Of a stretch of 64,000 nucleotides of DNA, positions 11,059 to 21,362 are shown piece after piece. Location of the stretch: positions 13,123,065 through 13,187,064 of the forward strand of contig NC_063452.1 of assembly GCF_020379485.1 (NCBI RefSeq), read 5' to 3'. Source of the stretch: Brassica napus. Its lineage: Eukaryota > Streptophyta > Magnoliopsida > Brassicales > Brassicaceae. Position numbers and translations under genes: made by a program. The notes beneath the pieces are model-generated. The model was not told the DNA's origin. It searched no databases and saw only the letters and a list, made by a program, of their open reading frames with translations. Numbering within the stretch: the stretch's first letter is position 1; every line of letters starts with the position of its first letter.

Positions 11059-12492
11059 ATGGCGAACAGAGATGTGGAGAGAGGTGGGAAGCAAAACAGA
11101 GAAGTTCATAACAACAATAACTATTTCTATGACGAAAGCTCCCGCGACACTCATTGGACTCCATGGCTGGTTCCGGCGATCGTTGTGGCGAATCTCGCAG
11201 TCTTTATCGCCGTTATGTTCGTTAACGACTGTCCTAAGAAAATCAACGGACCCAACAAAGCTTGCGTCGCTAGGTTCCTCGGAAGATTCTCGTTTCAGCC
11301 ACTTAGAGAGAATCCTCTGTTCGGCCCATCTTCTTCAACGTAAGTTTAGCTCGAGAACTCGTGAAGTTTAATCTTATGGGTACCTCGAAAGTCTCAATCT
11401 TTCTTCCTTGGAAGCTTAGCTCAAGCTTGTCTAAGATTTTGTTAAGACTCCTCTGTTTTTGCTTCAGATTGGAGAGAATGGGGGCATTGGAGTGGAGGAA
11501 AGTAGTACATGAGCATCACGGATGGAGACTTGTCACTTGTATGTGGCTACACGCTGGAATCATTCATCTTCTTACCAATATGTTGAGTTTGATCTTCATT
11601 GGTATCCGCCTTGAGCAGCAGTTTGGCTTCAGTAAGTTTTTGCCTTTACGTACAAAGCACTCTTTCTTTCATGAAGTTTTCGACTCTTTTCATTAATCGC
11701 CAATTGAATTGTGCAGTAAGGGTCGGGCTTATCTACTTAGTATCTGGTTTCGGTGGAAGTATACTCTCGTCTCTCTTCCTTCAAGAAAGTATCTCTGTTG
11801 GTGCTTCTGGTGCTCTCTTCGGACTTCTTGGAGCTATGTTATCTGAACTTCTCATCAATTGGACTATCTATGCCAACAAGGTACTTATTAGACCTGGACT
11901 TTCCCTTTTTTGGTTCGTTTCTTTCGGATATTTATAAAGTTCGTTTTCAGTTGGTTTACGTTTGGTTCGGATAATAAGATTGGGATTTATGTATATGAAT
12001 TGTATTTCGAATATTCGGATATTCATTTGTTTTTCGGTTCGGTTTTGTTTTTTAGGTATAGAAAAATAGGAACCCTTCATATATGTGTGAACTGCGGTTT
12101 ATCATTAGTACTTTCTTTTCTAAAGGTTTGTTGTTTTGCAGGCAGCTGCTCTTGTCACACTCCTATTCATCATAGCAATCAACTTAGGACTGGGCTTGCT
12201 ACCTAGGGTTGACAATTTCGCACACATTGGAGGGTTCTTAACCGGGCTCTGCCTCGGGTTTGTCCTCCTTGTCCGACCACAGTACGGCTGGGAAGCTTCC
12301 CGCACCAACACTTCCGTTACCAAACGCAAGCATAGCATGTACCAGTACGTGCTGTTTGTAGTCGCAGCGGTTCTACTAGTGGTTGGGTTAACTGTTGGAT
12401 TGGTGATGCTTTTCAAAGGAGAGAATGGGAACAAGCATTGCAAATGGTGTCATCGCCTCAGCTGTTTCCCTACTTCGAAGTGGACCTGTTAA
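11059..12492 (+). CDS. RBL2: Rhomboid-like serine protease, RBL2-like
   Basis: Intramembrane serine protease of the Golgi or secretory pathway (family knowledge: Arabidopsis RBL2 cleaves Drosophila Spitz-type substrates). Four exons (11059-11339, 11468-11631, 11717-11880, 12142-12492) join in frame to 319 codons, close to the Arabidopsis length. A hydrophilic Asn-rich N-terminus precedes the first membrane helix (residues about 36-55). The helix with [10 protein letters not shown] follows. Then comes the catalytic-serine motif [11 protein letters not shown], and the catalytic histidine in NFAHIGGF. A last helix is followed by a Cys-rich tail ending CFPTSKWTC. The start at 11059 gives MANRDVE, as in the family. 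An in-frame ATG at 11038 would add seven residues. Splice sites are all GT-AG and catalytic residues are present, so the gene looks functional. It converges with PIG-U. Confidence 0.95.
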
Positions 12493-13383
12493 TCATCATC
12501 AGCATCATCATCATCATCATACTTTGTAACTCTCTTATATGTGTTCTTGTAATATCTTGGTTTCTTTTGCCTCTGACCTCTCTAGCCTTTTATAACATAC
12601 ATGTACATTATTACTAAATTCGTCTTGTGTAAAAAGGGGAAAGAAACAAAAGAGTGTATTACATTTGAAAACCATACTAAACTCTCAACATAAATAGATA
12701 GTAGTATTTTTCACTAAGGTAATCTCAACCACTATTTCATTATAGTGCTTCATACATTGGTATTCTTTTGAATTGTCAATTAAACAACAAAATAGATTGA
12801 TTTACATTTTTTGAGAAAACGGTTAAAAAAAATTCTCAAATTACACAAACAAAATTTAAAACAATTTTTTAGTTTTTCTTTTTGACAATTGTAGGGATCC
12901 AGTCACCGAAGTGCCTATCCACAAAGTCCATGGTGCTCCACGTATTCTCGTCATTTAAGTTAGTATGGGTGATCAGCCGGGATCAAACCATGGTTTTGCC
13001 GTATTGGTTATTTAAGCTATTTTAATTTTTAACTTTTTAAAATTGTTTATTTTAAATTTTTTGTTGACCAAACTGTTTTAGGTACCTGAAAAATCAGCAT
13101 TAAATCAATTTAATAGTTGACTTTCTTGCAACTAAAATGGCTAAGGTTTAAAATAGATTGTTTCAAAAAATGGAAACTAAAATGTACAAAAGTTTTTTTT
13201 TGTTTGAAAGATATAAATTTTAAGTAGTTTTCTCTCTTTGAATTAAAATATCTGATTATTTTTGAAGTGCTTGGGTGTGTTCACACGCATCAGTGAAAAT
13301 TTTGAATTTAGATTTCGAAGTGACTTTGATCTTTTGATTTTGCAGCTACAACTTTAGGTTCAGAGAATACAGATGCAAACCAA
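12493..13383. other. 3' flank of RBL2-like gene
   Basis: A short CAT/ATC microsatellite (about 12494-12521) follows the stop directly and would lie in the 3' UTR. The rest is AT-rich intergenic sequence with no gene. Confidence 0.5.
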
Positions 13384-13543
13384 GAGCATCTTCAACCTTA
13401 CCGCAAAATTTACTACAAAATAGAGTGAATTATGCAGTTGTGAACAAACAAAAAAATAGATTATTCCATATATGCAGTAATGTTTTTTTATTTGTTCACG
13501 ACTGCATAATCCACTCCATTCTGCAGTGGGGTTGGATATGATC
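13384..13543. mobile_element. Hairpin-forming MITE, Harbinger-like
   Basis: 160 bp that is largely one inverted repeat. The outer parts are GAGCATCTTCAACC (left) and GATCATATCCAACC (right, read inward). The inner arms share ATTATGCAGTTGTGAACAAA with one or two mismatches. The right flank is TAA and the left CAA, a degraded match to a 3 bp TAA duplication. It sits between the converging 3' ends of RBL2-like and PIG-U. Confidence 0.65.
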
Positions 13544-13699
13544 TAACTGGATTAGACCAACATTTCTTTTACAAAAGCACAAACTATTGGTTACTTTAAT
13601 TGTATCATGTTTCAAACACAACAAAAAAAGAATGACTCTCACAAACACATGTGACCAGCGTTAGGCGTTTGCGGTTGAGCTAATGTACCTGCAAATCGC

Positions 13700-16501
13700 T
13701 TAGTTCTTGACTTTTTGATGGTTCGGGTTACATTTCTTCAGGGCTCGGTCATGGTTCAGCATTGCGCTTACGCTCTCAACCACGAAAACGATCTGTAAAC
13801 CCATGAATACCCATAAACCGTTTTATTCAAGAAATACAACATCCTTTGTTCAAAAAACTGATAACCTCATCCTCTGATTGACATTAAGTTGCATATATAG
13901 AGTAATGAACTTGAGATCAGTATATAGAGTAATGGATTCAGGACCGCACTTTACCTGAAAGCACGCATAGCCAATAGCGTTTCCAAAGTAGAAATTGGCG
14001 TTACCGGTGCCCTGAAGTGAAGAATCAAAAAGTTAGGTTCTGAATCTACAGTAGTTCTGAACTTGAGATCACTTGGTTGCTAATAGCTATGATGGATTTG
14101 AGTTGAAGATAGTTACCCGCCATATCCATAGATTGTGCATCACAGGGCTGAGGAGAGAAACACCAAGATATCCACAGAAGAGGAAGAACGAGAACTTCAT
14201 ATCTACTCCAAAACAAAAACAGAGTTTAATCATATTGCAAAGGCTAAACATTTCTAAAGAGTAGTGTGTTTGCTTTTACCTGCTAACTCATTGACGAACA
14301 ATGCCCATAAACTCAAATACAACGCTGAATCTCCAACCTAAGCAAGGTTTAACATTTCATGAATACAGCTTCTCAGAAGAAATAAAATAAGCAGTTCACG
14401 GTGAGTTAAAAGTACTTACCGAAGGGTAAGATTTGAGAAGTGAGGAGATCGCCAAGTAAATGAAAGCCAGGAAGCAAGGTCGATGTTTCAACCGTATGGC
14501 TAAAGGCAGTAACATAAACAGTATGTTTACGTGGAATACTATCAAGAAGAAGTTTCTGAAGAAGTCGAAGACTTCTGCAAAGAAGTACCTGAAAATGAGA
14601 AGAAGATCAACAATGGTTTCAGAAAAGCAGATGTTTCTTATTCGTCACTGATGATAAGACCTTATATACTTACCAAAAGACTCCGATGTTCGGTGACAGA
14701 TCTTCGATACTCAGAATGAAACCATATGTCCTGTAATAAGGAGGAGAACCAAACTAGCATCAGAACCTCCAAAGAATATATGATATGACCAGGAATCTAT
14801 CAGAAACTTAGCCTATGTGGATATGAATTTTGGTTTCCTCAGGGCTAAGAGTTACCTCTTGAACATCTCTTCGAGCCCGCCATGCTTACTCAGTGATAAC
14901 CTACACAAAACCATTACACAGAGCGACCACACAAGTGCCCAGAACACGAAGTGCACGACTGTTTTCCATAAGAAGGGAAGTTGTGCAGTCGGTTTCGATT
15001 TGGCTTGTTTAGAAGCAGAAGAGGTTGATGATCTGTTACCACTTTCTACATTTCTGGTCTGAAGGAACAATTTTAGAGGAGGAGCATCCAAACCATATCC
15101 CAATAGAAAGATTACCTGTGGGAAACAAACAAAAAAAATTAGAATCTGTTTACTTTAAGAAACATGAAACACATAAAGCACGAAAATGATACATACAGGA
15201 ATTGTAAGAATTGCAGGATAAAGAGATAAATGTGTGGCCATGACTAAACCAAAAGCCGCCAAAGGAACTCGTCCTGCACAAGTAGTAAACATATGTGTAA
15301 CATGCCAAGAAACTATATGCAAGTATCATAGTCTTCTTACGAGTAACTGCTCCATTAAGTGCCAATATAACAGCCAGATTCTCGATTGGAGAAGTTGATA
15401 AACCCACGCAGCATACGATGGTGAAAGGATTCCACAAGTAGACAAGAGCAGCAATATCACCGCAAGGTAGGATCCCTGCTGAGAACACGAAAAGGACAGA
15501 TCAGTCTTTGCCAAAAGAACACTCTCTGACCCAATCTCAATGAGCCAAAACAAAATCTAACCGTGGACTAAGACCTACTGTACATAACCACATCTGTGTT
15601 TTTCACCAAAACGAGTAGAATCAAATAAGATGATACCTTTATCCCTTGGAGACTTAAGAAGGCCGAGTAGCCTAGCATTCAATCCATAAGCCATCTGGAG
15701 TTTCTTACCAATACCTCGAAGAAGTATTGCACTTAATATATCTGCAATAACAAAAACCAAGCTGCATCCAAGAGAGTGTCGGTATCCAAGTAAAGTCATC
15801 TTCCGAAGAGTAAAGATTGAAAGATGATCTCTTGTCACATAGTTAAATCTCTTAATCCCACAGAGAAGAGCTTATCAAGATCTATACCCACAATCTAATC
15901 CTACACTAGCTCATGTTACGAGAATGATGAGAAGTACCTGCAAAAGAGGTGACTTGGTTGCCCTTTGATCCTGAAACATCCAAAGTGTCTTCCTTTTTAA
16001 ACTCTACTAAGTTGAAACAAAGTTTCAGATCATTTGAACTGGTTTCAGCAACTAACCTCTGAACCGTGAGAGGTCCGAGAAGCGAGAGCAGCAACGGTGA
16101 GCCATGATACATAGATCCTGCGCAAACACAAGTAAGAATTCAGCTTCAGCCTAAAGTCGGAAACTACAGAGGTTCAAATCTGAAAGAGCAACCTGCATAT
16201 GGTGACATTGATGCCTGCTTCAACCAGTAACCTTCAGCAACTACAAAAAAAAAAAACAACACAAAATGTAAGGAGAATTCGCGATCCTAGAAGTGGTAAT
16301 GAGAGACGGAGAGAGAGAGGAGGAGATACGGCGGCGAATGCTGGTGAGAGGAGTGGAGACCTCCGGACGGGAAGAGAGGTTGAGATTTCCCGCGTATGAG
16401 ATCAGGATCAATCGGAAAAGTACGGAGGATAAGGCCCAAATCCAGAACCGGCATGGCTTCTTCTTCTGCTCCTCTACCATTTCTCCGTCGTCTTTCGTCA
16501 T
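13700..16501 (-). CDS. PIGU: GPI transamidase subunit PIG-U
   Basis: PIG-U (CDC91 in yeast) is a multi-pass ER membrane subunit of the transamidase that attaches GPI anchors to proteins. Fourteen exons can be traced: 16330-16501, 16193-16240, 16057-16117, 15938-15970, 15637-15761, 15341-15475, 15197-15273, 14856-15115, 14674-14730, 14420-14588, 14280-14337, 14117-14202, 13955-14011 and 13700-13792. Together they give 476 codons plus a stop, in frame, with GT-AG borders. Landmarks are the N-terminal helix after KKKPCRFWIWAL, MYHGSPLLLSLLGPL, the conserved CGDIAALVYLWNPFTI region, [32 protein letters not shown], a loop with FFRNFF, and the final helix QIVFVVESVSAML. No broken frame was found. 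Its 5' end faces the upstream region of the SCL28-like gene. Confidence 0.93.
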
Positions 16502-17640
16502 CTCTCTTTACCTTTTTTCAATTCTCCGGCGAGTGAAGAGAGAGAGAGACGACTCAGACGAAAAGCCGATCTGATGAAACGACGACGAGTTGGTAGGCTT
16601 TATCAAAAAGCCCATTAGTTTTGGTACTAAGCCCATTAGTTTGAAGCTTCTTTGTTTGTTACTAAATAAGTCCTTAATTCTTATGCTCTCATTAACAGGT
16701 GAAAGTGATTGCCAAGAGAGACTTTAGGTTGCAAAACAAAGTCCTTTTGCCATTGCAGTTTAACTTAAGTTTTATCTTAAGCAAACAAGAGCTGTTGTTC
16801 TTGGGGATGTTCTAGTTTCTTACTAACATCACATAAAGTTGAAACATTAAAATAGCAAATTTAGTTCTCTTTTGAGCTTCACTGTAAAAGGATAGACTGT
16901 CTCTAAGCAGTTCTCTCAATGAACTCTACGTTCTTGTTGTTAATTCAATCAATGCTTCCCCATTCTGTTCTATAAGTTTTTTTTACAAAAATAATTGAAA
17001 TTAATGAATCATAGAAAATATAAATGTCTATCTTCTATTTATTAAAGAAAAACTGTTGTGAGTTACTGTATACACAGGGTTCAGTTTTAGCATAGAGGTT
17101 CAAATGACTATAGATTCTCCATTCTTGCTAAAGCAATTTAACACCGAGTTACGTATAACAATTTTCTCTCAATCTCACCATGATCTTTAAGTATTTTTTT
17201 ATGATTTTAAGTTTTTACTTTGTAATATTTTTTTTTGTTTTCTAGGTACTTTATTAAGATAACCAAAATTCTGGTTTTCAAAAAGTATTGTGTTTTTGAA
17301 TAAATTGAATGTTGTATTTTAAATAAATCGAAATAATATTCCTAAGCATTTGTTTATAATTATGAGAAAGTGTTCAGTGTGTGATGAGGGATTTTTATGT
17401 AGCTTTTCATATGTTTTTTAGAGTAACGATACTATAAAAGATTTACTCATGACAAGTCTGAATTCAGTACCCAAAATATTTATTTGGTCTGTAAACTCTG
17501 TATAATGATTTTTTTTTAACCAGGAATGTACTATCATACTAAATTAATGCCATGTTGACAAAAATAGGAGTAATAATGTTTTATTTTTGGTGTGTATATT
17601 AAAGTCTTTTTTGGCTTGTCCAACTAGACTTCATTGATGT
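16502..17640. promoter_or_regulatory. Divergent intergenic region between PIG-U and SCL28-like
   Basis: Upstream of both genes. Two near-identical AAGCCCATTAG blocks at about 16610-16640 contain AGCCCA, the reverse of the plant site II motif TGGGCT common in housekeeping promoters. They lie about 110-140 bp upstream of the PIG-U ATG and probably serve that gene. The rest is AT-rich with no gene. Confidence 0.45.
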
Positions 17641-17669
17641 CTGTACACACCCAACACTCTCCTTCCTCC

Positions 17670-17760
17670 CCCAACGGTCATATTTCTCCGACAATATACA
17701 AACGGTCACTAAACCTTTAACTACTTTTCCACCGTTCGATTCTGTAAATCCAACGGCTTA
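17670..17760 (+). promoter_or_regulatory. Cluster of four MSA-type (AACGG) mitotic elements
   Basis: CCCAACGGTCA (17670-17680), ACAAACGGTCA (ending 17708), an inverted core CCGTT (17732-17736) and TCCAACGGCTT (ending 17759) lie within about 90 bp. The first matches the mitosis-specific activator consensus YCYAACGGYYA fully. These sites bind three-repeat MYB (MYB3R) factors that drive G2/M transcription. Published work on Arabidopsis SCL28 describes MYB3R-dependent expression, so the cluster fits the gene downstream. Confidence 0.75.
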
Positions 17761-17939
17761 GAAACATCCTGATTGCCTCGTGCATTACTCACTCTGCCCC
17801 AAAAAAAAAACAATTTAGTGTAAAAAGAAAAGTGACTTCAATTCTCGAAGACCCAACAAGAAAACAAACTGAAAAAGTTGGTGAGAAGTATGGTATTAGT
17901 AGAACAACCCTGTATACTACCACATTCTGTAGAGTGTTA

Positions 17940-18019
17940 GAGAGAGAGAGAGAGAGAGAGAACCAAAAGTGAGTGAGAGTGAGAGAGAGAAACCAGATAG
18001 AGAGAGAGAGAGAGAGAGG
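17940..18019 (+). repeat. Interrupted GA microsatellite in SCL28-like leader
   Basis: Two long AG runs (17940-17960 and 17999-18018) separated by GA-rich sequence. The position between the MSA cluster and the start codon suggests it is in or near the 5' UTR. Such GA tracts can bind BBR/BPC factors in plants, but that is inference here. Confidence 0.7.
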
Positions 18020-18128
18020 GACAACAAGAAAGAAAAGGATTATAGCAGTCACAGTAATCTCTGAGTGAAGTTCTGATCTGGGTTTTGTGTGTTTGGGTTT
18101 CTTGATCTGGGAAATTTGGCAAACCGGG

Positions 18129-18227
18129 ATGGAAAACCGGAATGGAGAACCGGGTCTACAAAGTCTGTTCATCAACGGAGGAGATCATCTTCTTCAACAA
18201 CAGCTTCCTCTGTTCATGATGATGTGA
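18129..18227 (+). other. Candidate upstream ORF in the SCL28-like leader
   Basis: An ATG opens a 32-codon frame (starting MENRNGEPGLQSL, ending PLFMMM, then TGA) about 370 bp before the main start. A different, overlapping frame runs 18089-18286. AG at 18537-18538 followed by the region up to the ATG could mark a leader intron acceptor (donor not fixed). If this part is transcribed, the small frame could reduce translation of the main ORF. There is no proof it is translated. Confidence 0.35.
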
Positions 18228-18600
18228 TTTTCGTTGGTCATCATTATCATCAACATTTTAGATTTTGTTTGTTAAAAAAAACTTGAAGGAATCCGATGAT
18301 TGTGTGTTTATGGTAGATTGATTTGATTAAGTTTTATAGATTAGTTCTATTCTTTCATTCTTTTATTTGATTATATATTTTATTTGGGGGAGGGGGTTCA
18401 TTTCATTTTCTATTTATTTGCATATTAAGTCACAAAAAATCATTCATATAGGATTTTCACTTTGATTTCTTTCTATTTTGATTTTTTTTTTCCCATCGGA
18501 TTCCATTTTTTTTAATCAATTGTTGTTTGTGCAAACAGACACTTAGACCATATCACTCACATAGATTAATTTGGGGGTGGGTAGATATTTTTTGTAGAGG

Positions 18601-20532
18601 ATGTTGGCAGGTTGTTCAAGTTCATCATTGTTGTCACCGACCAGAAGATTAAGGAGTGAAGCAGCAGCAGCAACATCATCAGCCGTATCAGTACATTTTC
18701 CCATGAACACACAAAGATTGGACTTACCCTGCAGCAGTAGTAACTTCCCCCGCAAGGAAACACCTTCCAGCCGACCACTTGGACGCAGCATCTCACTCGA
18801 CAACATCAACAGCAACAACAACAACAACAACAAAACTGGTGGATGTTCGCTTAAGCAGAGCATAAAGCTTCCACCTTTGGCAACTACAAGAGGAAATGCA
18901 GATGGGTTTTCATGGAACAACGACAACAACAACAACAGAGAGAAGAAGAGTTTGAAGAGATTGGCTGAAGACAAGGAGGACGAGTCTTGTCTGAGCAGAG
19001 TGAAGAGGCAAAGAGGTGAAACAGGAGATGAACACAACATGGGTTTCTGGTTTGATCATTTCACTCCAGCATCATTACCCTTTTCTTTGACATGTTCAGG
19101 TGATAATGATGAAAAGTTGATCTCTACTCAGCCTTTACGGGGTCATCCACACTGGGTTAACTCGGTTATCACCGAGTTAGCTGGTTTAGGCGATAAGGAC
19201 ATCGAGAGTAACCGTCCTGCTTCAGGATCATCAACAAGCGCATCAGCAGAGAGTCATAGCTTCAGACACAGAGTACCAGAACCCACAAACGGTTCAAGGC
19301 ATCCGTATACACAACACGGAGGCAGCGCAGAGAGAAGGACCATTGAGAACATCAACAACAACAACAACAACAATCACAGGAACGACACACAGAGAGATTT
19401 GGAGCTTGTGAATCTCCTTACGGGATGCTTAGAAGCGATCAGAACAAGAAACATAGCAGCGATCAACCATTTCATCGCAAGAAGCGGTGAACTTGCTTCT
19501 CCTAGAGGAACAACACCAATGACTCGTCTCATAGCTTACTACACCGAAGCTCTAGCTCTAAGAGTGGCTCGCATGTGGCCTCACATCTTCCACATCACAC
19601 CGCCTCGTGACTTCGAGGACGAGTCAGCAAACGCGTTGAGGTTCTTGAACCAAGTGACACCAATCCCAAAGTTCATTCACTACACAGCGAACTCGATGCT
19701 ACTCAGAGCGTTCGAAGGGAAAGAGAGAGTTCACATCATCGACTTCGACATCAAGCAAGGCTTACAATGGCCCAGCTTCTTCCAAAGCCTAGCTTCAAGG
19801 CCCAATCCACCACGACACGTGCGCATCACAGGCGTTGGAGAATCCAAACACGAGCTCAACGAGACGGGAGACCGTCTCCACGGCTTCGCGGAGGCGATGC
19901 ATCTCCAGTTCCAGTTCCATCCCGTGGTGGATAGGCTCGAGGACGTTAGGCTGTGGATGCTTCACGTCAAGGAAGGCGAAGCCGTCGCCGTGAACTGCGT
20001 TTCGCAGATGCACAAGACGCTTTACGACGGGACAGGAGCTGCGGTTAGAGACTTTGTGGGTTTGGTCAGAAGCACCAACCCTGTAGCTGTCGTTATTGCA
20101 GAACAGGAAGCGGAACACAACTCCGTGCAGCTCGAGACGAGAGTGTTTAACTCGCTAAAGTACTATTCCGCGGTTTTTGACGTGATGCACAAGCGTCTCG
20201 GTGCGGATAGCTTGATGAGGGTTAAGATCGAGGAGGTTTTGTTCGGGAGAGAGATCAGGAACATTGTGGCGTGCGAAGGAAGTCATCGGCAGGAGAGGCA
20301 TGTGGGTTTTGGGCAGTGGAGGAGGATGCTGGAGCAGTTAGGGTTTCGGAGTCTTGGAGTTTCGGAGAGAGAGGTTTTGCAGAGCAAGATGCTGCTTAGG
20401 ATGTATGGAGATGGCGATGAGGAGTTCTTTAATGTAGAGAGGAGCGATGAAGATGGAGGAGGAGTCACGTTGCGGTGGTTGGATCAGCCGCTTTACACGG
20501 TCTCGGCTTGGAGTGTCGGAGGGAGTTCTTAG
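18601..20532 (+). CDS. SCL28: GRAS-family transcription regulator, SCL28-like
   Basis: Nuclear GRAS protein. Arabidopsis SCL28 promotes cell-cycle inhibitor (SMR) expression and sets cell size at G2/M. Single-exon frame of 643 codons with no introns, as usual for GRAS genes. Residues 1-260 are low-complexity and rich in Ser, Asn and Arg, with two Asn runs (about 62-77 and 251-256). The GRAS domain starts near residue 265 with the leucine-heptad helix (LVNLLTGCLEAI). The VHIID motif lies at about 377 (VHIIDFDIKQGLQWP). The PFYRE-like part includes FNSLKYYSAVFDV, then NIVACEG and GQWRRML. The SAW motif ends the protein (TVSAWSVGGSS). The ATG at 18601 gives a family-like N-terminus. GA-rich leader and MSA sites lie upstream. 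Confidence 0.93.
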   Translation: MLAGCSSSSLLSPTRRLRSEAAAATSSAVSVHFPMNTQRLDLPCSSSNFPRKETPSSRPLGRSISLDNINSNNNNNNKTGGCSLKQSIKLPPLATTRGNADGFSWNNDNNNNREKKSLKRLAEDKEDESCLSRVKRQRGETGDEHNMGFWFDHFTPASLPFSLTCSGDNDEKLISTQPLRGHPHWVNSVITELAGLGDKDIESNRPASGSSTSASAESHSFRHRVPEPTNGSRHPYTQHGGSAERRTIENINNNNNNNHRNDTQRDLELVNLLTGCLEAIRTRNIAAINHFIARSGELASPRGTTPMTRLIAYYTEALALRVARMWPHIFHITPPRDFEDESANALRFLNQVTPIPKFIHYTANSMLLRAFEGKERVHIIDFDIKQGLQWPSFFQSLASRPNPPRHVRITGVGESKHELNETGDRLHGFAEAMHLQFQFHPVVDRLEDVRLWMLHVKEGEAVAVNCVSQMHKTLYDGTGAAVRDFVGLVRSTNPVAVVIAEQEAEHNSVQLETRVFNSLKYYSAVFDVMHKRLGADSLMRVKIEEVLFGREIRNIVACEGSHRQERHVGFGQWRRMLEQLGFRSLGVSEREVLQSKMLLRMYGDGDEEFFNVERSDEDGGGVTLRWLDQPLYTVSAWSVGGSS

Positions 20533-20775
20533 GGATTTGGATGAATATTATACATTTAGGGATTTGGAGTCTATAGAGAAATGGGTATAAGTTTTTTTTT
20601 TTTAAAGAAAATTGGTTTTATTCTTTTATTCTTTTTCTTGGGGTGGGAAATTTTTATAAATGAAGGCTTAGAAGAAATATTTGTATTGGTTTGGATCTTA
20701 TATTCTTTTCTTTTTTTTTTTGTCATCCATCTTATATCCTTTTATGAATAAAAAAATGAAGTAATTTTATATTTT
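20533..20775. other. 3' flank of the SCL28-like gene
   Basis: T-rich sequence with an ATGAATAAAA-like polyadenylation signal near 20744. No gene. Confidence 0.4.
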
Positions 20776-21083
20776 GAATCAACACGATTTTTAGTAATAT
20801 GTTGCTTTACTATTTGTGAGGAGATTTTACTTTTATATTAAAAACAACAAACAAATATATTAGTTTGATTTTTCTATTGAATCAACAAAATTCAGTTAAA
20901 TTTTGCTTTACTATTTGTGAGGGGATTTTACTTTTATATTGAAAACAACAAACAAATGTATTAGTTTGATTTTTCTATTGAATCAACAAAATTTATTGAT
21001 ATTTTACTTCACTATTTGTGAGGAGATTTTACTTTTATATATTGAAAACAAACAAATGTATTATTAGTTTGATTTTTCTATTC
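20776..21083 (+). repeat. Three tandem copies of a roughly 102 bp unit
   Basis: Units start at 20776, 20879 and 20980, each beginning GAATCAACA and containing CTATTTGTGAGGNGATTTTAC and TTAGTTTGATTTTTCTATT. The last copy has small indels. Just downstream of the SCL28-like polyadenylation region. No coding capacity. Confidence 0.9.
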
Positions 21084-21362
21084 TTTTTTATCAATAAGAA
21101 AATTCAACAAAATTTTGTGAATATTTTTTTAATATTACAGTAGAAACAACTATACAGTGTAATTGTTGATCTGGACCAGTATGAAATCGGCCCATTACTC
21201 ATTAGTAAGTCTTATTTGTGTATTGCCGTGCTGTGTAGCTTCTGGTTTGGTTATACAATAAAAATGCAACCAAGATTTGAATGCAAAGTCAGTTAGAAAA
21301 GCACTTTAAGTGTATTCATCCGCTTTTCTCTTAATATATATATATATATATATATATATCAT
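21084..21362. other. Intergenic stretch with TA microsatellite
   Basis: AT-rich, with a TA run at about 21334-21360 directly beside the Helitron border. No gene. Confidence 0.5.

Noticed and set aside
17789..18175. 128-codon minus-strand frame with SLSLSLSL runs
   Set aside because: Produced by the GA microsatellite in the SCL28-like leader.
18543..19040. 165-codon minus-strand frame at the start of SCL28-like
   Set aside because: Leu/Ser-rich translation is the complement of the Asn/Gln/Ser-rich coding repeats. Not an independent gene.
19795..20118. 107-codon open frame antisense to the SCL28-like GRAS domain
   Set aside because: A shadow of the long coding frame on the other strand, with no family motif.
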